Source: DATKKK01 sp964354625 (GTDB taxonomy: Archaea; Thermoproteota; Bathyarchaeia; Bathyarchaeales; Bathycorpusculaceae). Taken from it: a DNA stretch of 32,309 bases. The stretch spans positions 1 to 32,309 of the forward strand of contig CAYHAK010000011.1 of the NCBI GenBank assembly GCA_964354625.1. Direction: 5' to 3'. The translations under genes were made by a program, and so were the position numbers. The notes below the pieces were generated by a model, which was given only the letters and a program-made list of their open reading frames with translations, was not told the DNA's origin and did not search any database. Within the stretch, counting starts at the first letter, position 1. Every line of letters starts with the position of its first letter. Of the stretch, positions 21,368 through 30,333 are shown in pieces.

Positions 21368-22669
21368 ATGAGATCGCGAGACGTTCTTGCATATTCTTTC
21401 GGGGCAATAAGGTTGAGGAAGCTCCGCGCGGGCCTGACCACTCTGGGAGTAGTCATCGGTATCGCAGCTATCGTTGCTTTGCTTTCGATTACTCAGGGAC
21501 TGCAAGCCACCATAACCAAGCAGCTTGAAGCCGGATTCGCAACCGACACACTGATCGTTTCCCCAGGTGGAGGTGCAGGAGGAGGCTTCGGTTTTGGCGG
21601 AGGAAGCGGGGCAGACTCCGGCTTCAAATTGCTGGTCACCGACACGCAGACAATCAACCAATTGGAAAACGTCGACATGTCAATTGCGATAATCCGGCGG
21701 ACATGCAACGTCACATTTGACGCGAAAACACGAATCACCACCACTATCGTAGGCGTGGACTTCGCCAACTACACAAGCATCTACAGCAGCACTTTCGTGG
21801 CTGAGAGTGGTAACATACCTCTGAGCCCTGCAAACGAAACGGTTGTGGTGGGCAAGCGAATAAGTGACCCATGGAAAAACGCGACAATACTCTGCAATGT
21901 GAATGATACTGCCGAGATCGATTGGGTCAACGCTACTGCACGCCCGCCCAAAGCAGAGAACTACACAGGCAGTGTCACGGCTGTTCTGAAGGAGATCGGT
22001 GGCTTCGGCATCGGAGGACCTTCTGATTCCTCCGTTTACGTTCCGATCTCCCAAGCGCAAAGCTTCTTTGGAACCAGTGAATGCAGTATGATAATCGTGA
22101 AGCTGAAGAATAGTGATCAAGCTACGATTGACAGTGTAACTAAGACCATAGAAGAGACAGAAGCTTTCAAAGGGCAAATCTCTGTCGTGTCTTCAACGGC
22201 AGTGCTTGCCACTCTGTCAAGTGTCTTTTCAATCATAGAGCTTTTCTTGGGAGGGATTGCAGCGATCTCGCTTCTGGTGGCGGGGATAGGCATAATGAAC
22301 ATCATGATTGTCTCATTGATGGAGCGCACAAGAGAGATTGGTATACTGAAGGCTCTGGGGATGAAGGGCCGAACCGTGCTTCTGGTCTTCCTGTGCGAAT
22401 CGGTGATAATCGGCTTGATGGGCGCCGTGGTCGGGATAGCCTCAGGCTGGGTTCTGGCAAACGTGGTAGCAGCTGTCTTCAGGGGAGGAGGCATAATGCA
22501 GGGAAATCAAGCCGCAACCACAGGCAGGATGACGATAACTCCTCTCCTTACCCCAGAAGTGGCTTTGCTGGCTCTGGCCTTCGGCGTGGGCGTCAGCGCA
22601 GTCTTTGCACTCTATCCGGCTTGGCGGGCCTCCAAGCTCAAACCGGTAGATGCGCTGAGATACGAATAG
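21368..22669 (+). CDS. ABC transporter permease, MacB/FtsX family
   Basis: A 433-aa permease. TM1 is at ~18-40 (LTTLGVVIGIAAIVALLSIT), a large extracellular MacB-type domain spans ~45-270, and three C-terminal spans (~280-310, 330-355, 390-420) form the FtsX domain with VAGIGIMNIMIVSLMERTREIGILKALG. The outer domain begins with a Gly-rich loop (~60-80, GGGAGGGFGFGGGSG) and contains many N-x-S/T sites, as expected for a glycosylated archaeal surface domain. ATG 21368 follows the ATPase stop. Confidence 0.92.
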   Translation: MRSRDVLAYSFGAIRLRKLRAGLTTLGVVIGIAAIVALLSITQGLQATITKQLEAGFATDTLIVSPGGGAGGGFGFGGGSGADSGFKLLVTDTQTINQLENVDMSIAIIRRTCNVTFDAKTRITTTIVGVDFANYTSIYSSTFVAESGNIPLSPANETVVVGKRISDPWKNATILCNVNDTAEIDWVNATARPPKAENYTGSVTAVLKEIGGFGIGGPSDSSVYVPISQAQSFFGTSECSMIIVKLKNSDQATIDSVTKTIEETEAFKGQISVVSSTAVLATLSSVFSIIELFLGGIAAISLLVAGIGIMNIMIVSLMERTREIGILKALGMKGRTVLLVFLCESVIIGLMGAVVGIASGWVLANVVAAVFRGGGIMQGNQAATTGRMTITPLLTPEVALLALAFGVGVSAVFALYPAWRASKLKPVDALRYE

Positions 22670-22711
22670 GGCGAGTCTATGGGAGAAGGAAGACAAAGTC
22701 CTTGTAGAAGC

Positions 22712-24172
22712 TCAATTCGTGTCCTTGAAGAAAAGCCTTGTTTCTCCCATGGTCTTGATGTCTAGAGCCTTTACTTTGACGACCATTGGGAAGTCTTTCA
22801 CGACTTTGCCGAGTGTGAGGCAGTGGTGCGGAGGCAGGTCTCTGGCTATTGATCTCACTGTCTCTGCATCTACTCTGGCAGCGCGCGAAACCACATCGAG
22901 ATCGTGTTCGTTGGTGAAGTTGAAGAGGAATATGTTGTCGGCCTGCCGGTAGATGTTTTCGCGTATGGTGTCCGGCTGGTTTGTTATGAATGTGGTGAAG
23001 ATGCCGATGTGTCTCATGCGTGTTACTATGTCGTCCCAGTAGGTTTCTCGCAGGTATAGGTGTGCCTCTTCGGCGAACAGGAACGTGGCCTTTAGCTTCC
23101 AGCCTGTCAACATTTCCACGAGCTTGCCGAGAACGTATTCGACGACTATTTGCCTGTCTATCGTGGAAGTGTTTCGGAGGTTGATTATGACGGCGCCGCC
23201 CTGCTCTTTCGCCTTGAACAGACAATCTTCAAGCAGCGTGGCCTCGGCGGAATTGTCTGTGAAGAAGCCAGAATTGATGAGAGAATGGTATCTGGAAAAA
23301 AGGGCATCGCGGACGTGCTGATTACATTGCCAGAGGGGAATGGTCTCGCCCAACTCGTGCAGGGTGAGCTTGTCCTTTTCTTTTAGCGCCTGCCATATCC
23401 GCCTGAACTCTCTTGCGGATGTTCCAGGCAAATGCAAGGCATGAATCAGAATGCCCAACAGGACGTGCAGGTTGAGCTGTTTCAAGGCGACTTTGAAGTT
23501 CTGAGAAGGCGTCAGCATGTGGGTTTTGTCGTAGTAGGCGTTTCTTTTTCCGTCGGATGTAACGCCCAAGCCTGAGTATTCGCCGTTCAGGTCGAACACC
23601 ACGACCGTGGCCTTGAATCCCACCAGGTTGGCCATCAGCAGCTTGGACAGATGCGATTTGCCAGTTTCCTTCTTGCCAGTGATTATGTTTAGCCTTCCAT
23701 CCAAAAGCGACGCGTCTATGGTAAGAAGCGAGGAATCTTTCGTTCCGCCCAAGACTATTGGAAGCTTGCCGTCGACGTTTGCAAGCTTGAGCAGTGTCGG
23801 TATTGTAAGCTTCTTTATGGTTGACTGCGAACGGGAGGGTAGCCATGAGCTGCTGGGGCTGAGGCTGCCGTTTTCGACGGTGGCTCGGATTTTGCAGATT
23901 ACTAGGCTTGCGTCTTGAATGTACGTTATGTGCGGAGCAATCTCAAGGGGGTCGAAGTCTTCGCCTTGCATGACTTCGCCTCCGTCGGGCAGGCTGCGGA
24001 GCAGTTCTTCTAGGACTCCGGGGACGCTTGCGAACTGTACGTCGATCACCTGAACAACCAGGCCTTTCCCTGCCTCCGCGTCCTCGACAAGCAGGTAGTC
24101 GCCCTTCTCCACTGTCTCGTTTGGGAAGCTCAAAATCTGGAGTATGTTGCCTTCTTTTTTGTACAGCTTCAT
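22712..24172 (-). CDS. herA: HerA-like ATPase/DNA translocase
   Basis: The 486-aa protein has an N-terminal HAS-barrel-like region (~1-110), then a RecA/FtsK-like ATPase with Walker A GKKETGKS (166-173) and Walker B TFLFAEEAHLY (E368/E369). The C-terminal part holds ITNQPDTIRENIYRQADNIF, typical of HerA. HerA hexamers translocate DNA and, with NurA, resect DNA ends in archaeal recombination. Its ATG overlaps the nurA stop (ATGA), so the two are coupled. The usual neighbours mre11 and rad50 are not in the window. Confidence 0.9.
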   Translation of the reverse strand: MKLYKKEGNILQILSFPNETVEKGDYLLVEDAEAGKGLVVQVIDVQFASVPGVLEELLRSLPDGGEVMQGEDFDPLEIAPHITYIQDASLVICKIRATVENGSLSPSSSWLPSRSQSTIKKLTIPTLLKLANVDGKLPIVLGGTKDSSLLTIDASLLDGRLNIITGKKETGKSHLSKLLMANLVGFKATVVVFDLNGEYSGLGVTSDGKRNAYYDKTHMLTPSQNFKVALKQLNLHVLLGILIHALHLPGTSAREFRRIWQALKEKDKLTLHELGETIPLWQCNQHVRDALFSRYHSLINSGFFTDNSAEATLLEDCLFKAKEQGGAVIINLRNTSTIDRQIVVEYVLGKLVEMLTGWKLKATFLFAEEAHLYLRETYWDDIVTRMRHIGIFTTFITNQPDTIRENIYRQADNIFLFNFTNEHDLDVVSRAARVDAETVRSIARDLPPHHCLTLGKVVKDFPMVVKVKALDIKTMGETRLFFKDTN

Positions 24173-25248
24173 GAATAGATCTCTCCTTTGCCGAACGGAC
24201 CGAACAAGACCCTGTGCATGTCTGGTCTGTTGATTATCTGATGCCCATACCTGCGCACTGCAAAGTGTTGCATGGCGATGACTTCGTTAGCTGTGAACGT
24301 GCACAGAATGTGTGCAAGCCGCAGGGTTTCAGGGTAGCTCTGTGAGAGTGATTCGTTCCACAAGAGCCTTTCAACGGCTGCAAGCCGCTCGTCGTAAGCG
24401 GTTTCGCGGTCTATGTCAAGCCTGAAGGCGTATTTTTCCTTACTGAAACGGACCACGTAGATGTCTCCCAGCAAGAGGATCGGAGGCTTAGTCCTTACGC
24501 CGTTCATCTCAAGCAAGTAGGGCGGTCTGATTTCGGGCAGCACGTCTGTGATGAGGCGGCCGTTCAGCCTGAGGCTTGTCATTTTCGAAAAAGCCAAGAC
24601 AACGTTTTCCCTTTTCCTCGCGGTGGCCAGTATCTCCTTCATGAGCTGTATTGGCGTGTCGCCCGTGCCTGATGTCAGAGAACCGTCGAAAAGGATTAGC
24701 CCCTTGCTCACAGTCTTCGAAAGCATGGTTTGCAGCCAGCGCTCCAGCAGGCCTGCAATCCTCATAGGCATCTGCATTATGTTGGGAAAATTCATGTGAC
24801 TGCCGTCATGCGATATGCCGAAGTATGCTCTCTGCAGCATCGTGTAAACGTCTCTCTTGTTGTCTTCGGTGATGTGGAATATGAACGGCCCAAGCCTTGA
24901 GTATCGATAGTTTTTGTTTTCCTTCCAGACGTTTGCGCCTCTGACGGCGACGAGCATTCCGGTGGGTGTTTCGCCGATCTTGATACTTGAAGTGTCTGTT
25001 GCGGCCACGATGCAGGCTTCGTGCCTTGGCCTTAACGCTATTGGCTGCGGTTTGAAGTATGTGCTATTCATGATCTCGATATTGTTGGCTTGTTGACAGG
25101 TTTGTTGATTTAGTTGAATGGGCTGGTTCTGGACGTGTCGTAGTGAGTGTAGGCTCAGCTCTATTAATCGTTGGGGGAGGGTCGTGTCTATGGTGGGTTG
25201 TGGAAAGTTATATTTCGGTGTTGTAGCAATAGTGTATTGTTCAATCAC
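24169..25248 (-). CDS. nurA: NurA-domain nuclease
   Basis: About 359 aa. The RNase H-like NurA core has candidate metal-binding aspartates D85 (IVAATDTSSI) and D188 (LILFDGSLTSG), followed by the family's LLGDIYVVRF and C-terminal helices. NurA is a 5'-3' nuclease working with HerA. GTG 25248 is chosen because GGTGA lies 5 nt upstream and a minus-strand TATA (TTAAATATG, ~25282-25290) lies ~40 nt upstream; the frame is open further to 25368 but that part overlaps the divergent gene and its promoter. Confidence 0.85.
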   Translation of the reverse strand: MIEQYTIATTPKYNFPQPTIDTTLPQRLIELSLHSLRHVQNQPIQLNQQTCQQANNIEIMNSTYFKPQPIALRPRHEACIVAATDTSSIKIGETPTGMLVAVRGANVWKENKNYRYSRLGPFIFHITEDNKRDVYTMLQRAYFGISHDGSHMNFPNIMQMPMRIAGLLERWLQTMLSKTVSKGLILFDGSLTSGTGDTPIQLMKEILATARKRENVVLAFSKMTSLRLNGRLITDVLPEIRPPYLLEMNGVRTKPPILLLGDIYVVRFSKEKYAFRLDIDRETAYDERLAAVERLLWNESLSQSYPETLRLAHILCTFTANEVIAMQHFAVRRYGHQIINRPDMHRVLFGPFGKGEIYS

Positions 25249-25280
25249 ATGATTCACCAATAGCCAATAAGCGATGCAGG

Positions 25281-25290
25281 ACATATTTAA
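25281..25290. promoter_or_regulatory. AT-rich promoter between nurA and the winged-helix gene
   Basis: ACATATTTAA reads as a TATA-type box on both strands and is placed to serve both divergent genes. On the plus strand AAGGTGA precedes GTG 25341. Confidence 0.45.
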
Positions 25291-25340
25291 GTGTTGTGCA
25301 TGTGCAAGATGTACAATACAATAGACAATAAGGTGAAACA

Positions 25341-25742
25341 GTGACAGAAAAAGAAAACAAGCCGCCAATACGCGTCAAGATGAAGGTCGGCGAGGTCGAA
25401 TTCGAAATAGAATGCCAAGAAGACCAGCTACAGCCCACGGTCGACAAAATCCTCTCAACGGTAACTGAGAAACTCAAAGAAACCGCGTTCATGACGGAAA
25501 GGCCGCCACAACCGCCGAGAGCCGAAACCTGCAAGGGCATTATTCAGAAACTCTGGCAGGAGAAGTTTTTCACATCGCCGAAGGGCTTGAGCGAGGTCCA
25601 CGATGAAATGGCCAGGCGAGGCTTCCACTACGACCGCACGGCCGTTGCCCATGCCTTGATTGACCTCGTCAAGGACGGCGTACTGACCAGAGAAGGCAGG
25701 TCGCGAAGATATCAGTACGCGCAGAAAAGGCCACCTCAATAG
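25341..25742 (+). CDS. Winged-helix DNA-binding protein (lineage family)
   Basis: A 133-aa protein. N-terminal module: VKMKVGEVEFEIECQEDQLQ and an amphipathic helix; C-terminal module: a winged helix (SPKGLSEVHDEMARRGFHYD, then AHALIDLVKDGVLTREGRSR). The N-terminal pattern (strand-turn-strand ending E-I-E, then a helix) recurs in the three genes at 30598-32068. Its start is GTG 25341. Divergent from nurA-herA and sharing their upstream region, it could regulate them (inference). Confidence 0.75.
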   Translation: MTEKENKPPIRVKMKVGEVEFEIECQEDQLQPTVDKILSTVTEKLKETAFMTERPPQPPRAETCKGIIQKLWQEKFFTSPKGLSEVHDEMARRGFHYDRTAVAHALIDLVKDGVLTREGRSRRYQYAQKRPPQ

Positions 25743-25763
25743 GCAACGCTTGGGTTACAAACT

Positions 25764-25771
25764 CTTATATA
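25764..25771 (+). promoter_or_regulatory. TATA box for the C25 protease gene
   Basis: CTTATATA lies about 40 nt before ATG 25810. It rules out the longer frame starting at 25750. Confidence 0.6.
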
Positions 25772-25809
25772 GATTACGAGCCAGTAATCCGAGCCGTGGA
25801 ATTGTTGCG

Positions 25810-28041
25810 ATGAGGAAACTCGCAATCCTTTTGATCATGCTTCTCTGCGGCGGAACAGCTTGTTCGCGAATCCCGCCTATTACTCGTGCGCAAGGAGCTG
25901 AGGCAAGCAGTTCTGGGCCGTACTATAAGTATCTGATTGTTGTGCCGGATGATGAAAGCTGGATTGGTGCATTGCACCCTTTCGTGGAATGGAAAACGAG
26001 GGAAGGCCTGCAATATTCCAGCGGCTATCCGGTCAATTGCCAGGCTGTGAAAGTGGCCAATCTGACCGAAATCTCCCGCACCTACGGATCGGTAAACGCT
26101 TCAAGCATCAGGCAATACATAATAGACTTCTGGAAAAGCAACAACTGTACGACAGGCGAAAACACGCTGAGATACGTGTTGCTCGCAGGCGACATCAAAT
26201 ATGTCCCAACCTACCTCTACAATGTCACAATATCAGGGGAGAACTACAGTTATGCTACTGACCAGTATTACGCCGACTTCTATTATCCAACAACTAAGCA
26301 ATACGTCAATCCTGCAGTGGACGAAACGGACTGGAACCCAGAAGTCTACGTAGGCCGGTTTCCCGTAAATACCGTGCAAGAGCTCAGAAACGTCGTCAAC
26401 AAGACCGTAACTTACGAAAGGCACACCACCGCCCTCCAGCAAGCTCGCGCAGGATGGCAGCACAGGATGCTTTTTCTCGGTGCAATCTTGGACAACGGCG
26501 AGGGGTTTGTTCCTGTCTGGAAGGATGGAGCGTACGTTGCGGAATCGATCAAGCGTAGCTGCGAGAACTGGTGGTTCGGATCCACAGGGCCTATACCAAG
26601 AGCGACTACACTCTACAACACAAACAACAATCCCATTATATGGTCATCCGGCTACGGCAACCTTAACAGCGTTCACTACCTTACCGCTGCCGACATAATC
26701 GACCAGATGAACAATGCAGGCTTTTCCGGCGTGTTGTCCGTCAGCCACGGAAACACTCAGTCACTGCAGGGAAGAACGTCTGGCTCGCCTGGATACTGGG
26801 ACGATGCGTTTTTTGAGAATGCTGACGTGCCCCATTTGAGGAACGGCTTCGCGCTTCCGTTCTGGTTTGCTGATGCCTGTCACGCCGGCTCGTTCCAGAC
26901 GGATCTCGCAAGCCCGGGAACGAAATGTCTAGGCGAGGAGCTGCTTCTGGCAGATCCTTCCAGTTGTGGAGGCGTGGTGGGCTTCATCGGGTGCTCAAGT
27001 GCAAGCTGGTATACGTACTGCGCCGGTGCGCCGCAGAATAGGCCTGCCGTTCTTGACACGTTGTCAGACAGGCTCGCCAGCCTCACCTTCTCGAAACTCT
27101 ATCAGACAGGCTCTCCTACAGCCTATGCCCCTGCAAAATGGGGATTAGGCGCAGCCCTATTCGAAGCAAAGAGAGCCTACAGGGAGACATCCTGGGACGG
27201 AAGCGTACCGACTTCGATGCACATGGCCACATGCTTAGGTTTCAACCTACTCGGCGACCCTAGCCTGCAAATCTGGCCAGAAAAGCCCAGCGATACATCA
27301 ACGTTCTACGATATTTCCGTACCCAGTAACGTGAGCGCGGGGGTCACCTTTTCTGTGAATGTGAGCTTGACGAGTTACATTAGCGGAGGTAGTTACCCGT
27401 CACGCGGGCCGAGAGAAGACGCGAAAATATGCCTCTCAAGAAGCGAAGGTGACGGGATGGTGTGGTCCGCTCTCAACCTTACCGATAGCAGCGGAACAGC
27501 CACTTTCAGAGCGCCATTGACGCCTGGAACCTACAACCTGACTGTGGTTGATCATCCGTATCTGATCCCGCATTTGACCCAAATACAAGTGCTTCCTTTG
27601 TTCCACGACGTTGCAGTAACAGATGTATGCGTGTCCGAGACTTCGGTGGGACAGGGCTTGACATTGCGGATCAACGCATCCGTGGAGAATCAAGGAGGAT
27701 ACGCGGAAACCTTCAATGTGACCGCGTACACAAACCTGACGCTAATCCAGACGCAGGAGGCGACTTTGGTGAGTCAGGAATCTGTCGTGTTGACTTTTCT
27801 TTGGGACACAGCGGGTCAGGCACTGGGTAATTACGTCATAAGAGTGGAGGCCGACAAGGTTCCGAACGAAACAGACACTGTCGACAACGTTTGCACGGCA
27901 AACTACATCGTCAGCGTAATCCCAGAATTCCCGCAGGGCACACTGATCCCCCTGCTGATTCTTTCGTTGACCACAGCCTTTCTCCTCACGAAAAGACGAA
28001 GAGCAGGCAACGGCATTCGTGGGATCGCATACTATGTATGA
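25810..28041 (+). CDS. Secreted C25-family (gingipain-like) cysteine protease, membrane anchored
   Basis: A 743-aa protein. The signal peptide is MRKLAILLIMLLCGGTACSR. The peptidase C25 domain (~35-500) has the catalytic pair H313 (VLSVSHGNTQ) and C357 (FWFADACHAGSF). It is followed by an Ig-like domain (~515-605), a CARDB-type adhesion domain (~610-705, HDVAVTDVCVSETSVGQG), then PEFPQGTLIP, a membrane span and KRRR. The PEFP-hydrophobic-basic end resembles archaeal surface-anchor tails. Numerous N-x-S/T sites suggest glycosylation. It is predicted to face outside and degrade proteins, fitting a protein-fermenting sediment archaeon together with the aminotransferase and glycine decarboxylase (inference). 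Confidence 0.9.
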   Translation: MRKLAILLIMLLCGGTACSRIPPITRAQGAEASSSGPYYKYLIVVPDDESWIGALHPFVEWKTREGLQYSSGYPVNCQAVKVANLTEISRTYGSVNASSIRQYIIDFWKSNNCTTGENTLRYVLLAGDIKYVPTYLYNVTISGENYSYATDQYYADFYYPTTKQYVNPAVDETDWNPEVYVGRFPVNTVQELRNVVNKTVTYERHTTALQQARAGWQHRMLFLGAILDNGEGFVPVWKDGAYVAESIKRSCENWWFGSTGPIPRATTLYNTNNNPIIWSSGYGNLNSVHYLTAADIIDQMNNAGFSGVLSVSHGNTQSLQGRTSGSPGYWDDAFFENADVPHLRNGFALPFWFADACHAGSFQTDLASPGTKCLGEELLLADPSSCGGVVGFIGCSSASWYTYCAGAPQNRPAVLDTLSDRLASLTFSKLYQTGSPTAYAPAKWGLGAALFEAKRAYRETSWDGSVPTSMHMATCLGFNLLGDPSLQIWPEKPSDTSTFYDISVPSNVSAGVTFSVNVSLTSYISGGSYPSRGPREDAKICLSRSEGDGMVWSALNLTDSSGTATFRAPLTPGTYNLTVVDHPYLIPHLTQIQVLPLFHDVAVTDVCVSETSVGQGLTLRINASVENQGGYAETFNVTAYTNLTLIQTQEATLVSQESVVLTFLWDTAGQALGNYVIRVEADKVPNETDTVDNVCTANYIVSVIPEFPQGTLIPLLILSLTTAFLLTKRRRAGNGIRGIAYYV

Positions 28042-28072
28042 CCTTCAACAAGACCACTGAAGCACAAGACAT

Positions 28073-28606
28073 ATGATCAGCAACCCGAATGCAAAAGGTG
28101 ATAGTGATATTGACATTGACGACGCGCAATCCACGTGTCAAGGCAGTCACCTTCGATCGCGCGCGCGAGACCTTGTTTTTGAAAGAGATGGCGACAGTGA
28201 AAGGAGGACGGTAGCGTGTTGTGTGAATTTGGCGAGAGCATTGAACAGGCTTGGTGTGAGGGTCACCGTTGAGCAGATGGATTTGGCCTTGAAAGAGACA
28301 GTTTCTTCCCTCTTGAGCACGCGCGTTCTAGTGAACGATTCAAGAAATCTCATATTCGCACAGCAACCATGGGAAATCGAGGAGCCAAAAATGGGATGGA
28401 ATAAAGGGAATGCTTGGTTTTCTGACACATGTCATGAATGCGGGAAGAAAGTCGAGAAAGGAGAAACTTGCTACATAGAAGTCAAAGGCATCTTCCCTCA
28501 GCCTAAGGCTATTTGTGAGGAGTGCTTCAAAAAGAACCATCCAGAGGCGAAGGTAGAATCTCAAGCGAAAACCTTCCTCAAAAGAATCACTTTCAGAACT
28601 GAGTGA
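28073..28606 (+). CDS. Hypothetical protein with C-terminal zinc finger
   Basis: Up to 177 aa; not recognised. The middle (VNLARALNRLGVRVTVEQMD) is helical and the C-terminus has a treble-clef-like site CHECGKKVEKGETC ... CEECFKKNHPE. The true start is uncertain. The first ~45 codons look less protein-like and include a 10-bp GC tract read as SRARD. A competing frame from an ATG near 28088 (beginning MQKVIVILTLTTRNP) runs to a TAG near 28213. An in-frame GTG at 28223 could be the real start or mark the edge of a joined fragment. Confidence 0.6.
   Translation: MISNPNAKGDSDIDIDDAQSTCQGSHLRSRARDLVFERDGDSERRTVACCVNLARALNRLGVRVTVEQMDLALKETVSSLLSTRVLVNDSRNLIFAQQPWEIEEPKMGWNKGNAWFSDTCHECGKKVEKGETCYIEVKGIFPQPKAICEECFKKNHPEAKVESQAKTFLKRITFRTE
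28158..28167. repeat. Alternating GC tract
   Basis: A 10-bp tract in the doubtful 5' part of the 28073-28606 frame; the only tract of 8 bp or more inside a called gene. Confidence 0.75.
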
Positions 28607-28637
28607 AGGAATCAAAAACGAGTGATAGAAGACTCTT

Positions 28638-29480
28638 CTAGGCACACTTAGAACAGAAATAATGCTTAGAGATTAGTCCTTTTGATACTGCACAATCTTT
28701 ACAGAGAAACGTTCCGCACTTCTCACATTGTTTTGAATGCTCAGAACAGATTGGATTTCCACAAACTGAGCAAACATTGTCGGGGAAATCTCCGCATTCT
28801 CTTCCGAACGTCTTGGTCTTGGAACACCTCAAATCATCTTGAATGACTTCCCCAGAATATCCCAGAACATCTCTCTTGTAACTCTTCGTAGAATCTGCAT
28901 GTTTATAGGATAAGTGAAAGAGCGGAACGGCAAAAACCCCGGCAGAACTGAATTCCTGAACATCCTTCTTCTTGAACATTAGTTTAGCTTCTCTTTCTCC
29001 AGAATCATAGCCTTGCGCTGATTGAATTGTATATCTCTTGGTGACAATGAGGTTCTGAGTTATCCAAGTGAAGACGTCTTTTTGGAGTTTCTCAGTCGGA
29101 ATCATTTCGGGAGTGGCAAGATTCTGACCTTGAAGTGGCTTGTCTTCAAAAGCCCTATCGTCCATCACTCTAACGCATTCTCTTGTTAGAGGGTGGTCTT
29201 TGAAAGCGTTGCAATGGGGATAGTCGTTTTCAGCATAGCAGGCATGATTGATTATCCCCTTCATAGGATTCACAAAGACATAGCCGAAAACGTTAGCTCT
29301 GACAATCGTGTCTCCTCTCTGAATCTGTTTGAAAACATGAAAACGGAAGACTTGAAACGGAATATAAGACACACTAACGTTCTTTTCCAATGCGAAATTG
29401 CCTTGTTTTTCAGCTTCTTGAACGTTAAAGCCTATTTTGCCGTAGTTGATTTGTTGACTCAATCGGATGCCTTGTAGCAT
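28638..29480 (-). CDS. Hypothetical protein with C-terminal zinc fingers
   Basis: A 280-aa protein; no family recognised. The long N-terminal part is soluble, with scattered Cys/His. The C-terminus has repeated knuckles (CSVCGNPICSEHSKQCEKCG, then FLCKDCAVSK and YFCSKCA), resembling B-box or ring-like double zinc sites. There is no signal peptide. Base use is more AT-rich than most neighbours, which together with nearby gene fragments suggests an accessory island. The start may be ATG 29480. Confidence 0.65.
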   Translation of the reverse strand: MLQGIRLSQQINYGKIGFNVQEAEKQGNFALEKNVSVSYIPFQVFRFHVFKQIQRGDTIVRANVFGYVFVNPMKGIINHACYAENDYPHCNAFKDHPLTRECVRVMDDRAFEDKPLQGQNLATPEMIPTEKLQKDVFTWITQNLIVTKRYTIQSAQGYDSGEREAKLMFKKKDVQEFSSAGVFAVPLFHLSYKHADSTKSYKRDVLGYSGEVIQDDLRCSKTKTFGRECGDFPDNVCSVCGNPICSEHSKQCEKCGTFLCKDCAVSKGLISKHYFCSKCA

Positions 29481-29730
29481 TGATATTGGATTTCACTCAA
29501 AAATCTTTCTTCTGTTCTTCGCTGGAAGATAGCCCCAGGAAAGCAAGATAACAAATCAGATCCATAGGGAATTGAGGAGAGCGCGCGTTGTAGAGCTATT
29601 CCTTTCTCTTAACCCCTGCTTTCTTTTTGCAGGGCTCCCGGATTTCCATCTATCTTCTTTCGTTTTCTGTTCTTTCCTTCCTGTCTATGATCCAATAGAT
29701 GCTTCCCCTTTTTTTTCTCTATATCAATAC
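29481..29730. other. Gap with a short GC tract and a T run
   Basis: No gene is supported. GCGCGCG lies at 29581-29587. A minus-strand frame upstream of 29480 (PMDLICYLAFLGLSSSEEQK) is short and unrecognised. T-rich stretches occur near 29704-29714 on the plus strand. Confidence 0.35.
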
Positions 29731-30132
29731 TCATTGCTCGGCAAAGACTATCAAGATGATGCAGAATGTGCATAGTGCCATGAGAAGACTGGTCAGTCCC
29801 AATTTCACAGCTATCGAGGTCAGCTCTTCTCCCAAGATTAGGAAACTGTACGTCACCCAGAGTATCGTAAGCGAAATCGCCAACATCGAAATGGCCCAGA
29901 AGAGAAACAGCTTAATGTAGCTGTCTCTTTCTTCGCTTGCCTCACGGAACATCACTCCAATGATCAATCCTGAGAAAGCTACAATCACACTCGTTGACGC
30001 AGTCAACCCATTGACCAAAGTGAACAAGTTCTGACTGTCTACCTTGATGGGAAGGAAGAGGAATATCCACACAATCAACACGATAAGCAGAATCATAATG
30101 GAAAGGCTGGCAACCCTGAAGAAATTCGTCAT
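29731..30132 (-). CDS. Four-span membrane protein, unknown
   Basis: A 133-aa protein with four hydrophobic segments (~6-28, 42-62, 76-98, 108-130) and a charged cytoplasmic-like loop REASEERDSYIK. No family is recognised. ATG 30132 has GAGGTGAAGGAG just upstream; a GTG directly before it is the alternative. An open frame ending in IAEQEELIRIVREVKE stops right at this start (TGATG), as if this gene once followed another in an operon. Confidence 0.7.
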   Translation of the reverse strand: MTNFFRVASLSIMILLIVLIVWIFLFLPIKVDSQNLFTLVNGLTASTSVIVAFSGLIIGVMFREASEERDSYIKLFLFWAISMLAISLTILWVTYSFLILGEELTSIAVKLGLTSLLMALCTFCIILIVFAEQ

Positions 30133-30135
30133 CAC

Positions 30136-30333
30136 TCCTTCACCTCTCGTACTATCCTGATAAGTTCTTCTTGTTCAGCTATGAGCGCGCGCGTCCTGAC
30201 TGCTTGAAAACCACACCTTATTCGAATCTGTGATTCTCTGAGCGTAACCACAGCTAGGATAGTGATAGACATCGCTGTTCTTGCTTCCGACAAATGAACC
30301 GCTGGCGTTTCTGGCGATGACTACAACATCAAC
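30136..30333 (-). pseudogene. Truncated Ada-like/thermonuclease-associated metal-binding fragment plus an orphan 3' end
   Basis: On the minus strand from 30333 the frame reads GSFVGSKNSDVYHYPSCGYA, then VWFSSSQDARAHS and a stop at 30175. This matches the zinc-binding repeat that normally continues with Y-x-P-C-x2-C, seen at the C-terminus of some secreted nucleases and phage proteins; the final cysteines are missing. The rest of the parent protein is absent. In another frame a helical tail (AEQEELIRIVREVKE) leads into the next gene. GC tracts flank the fragment at both sides. Confidence 0.5.

Noticed and set aside
21680..22177. A 165-codon minus-strand frame inside the MacB permease gene
   Set aside because: Shadow of the permease; composition is not protein-like.
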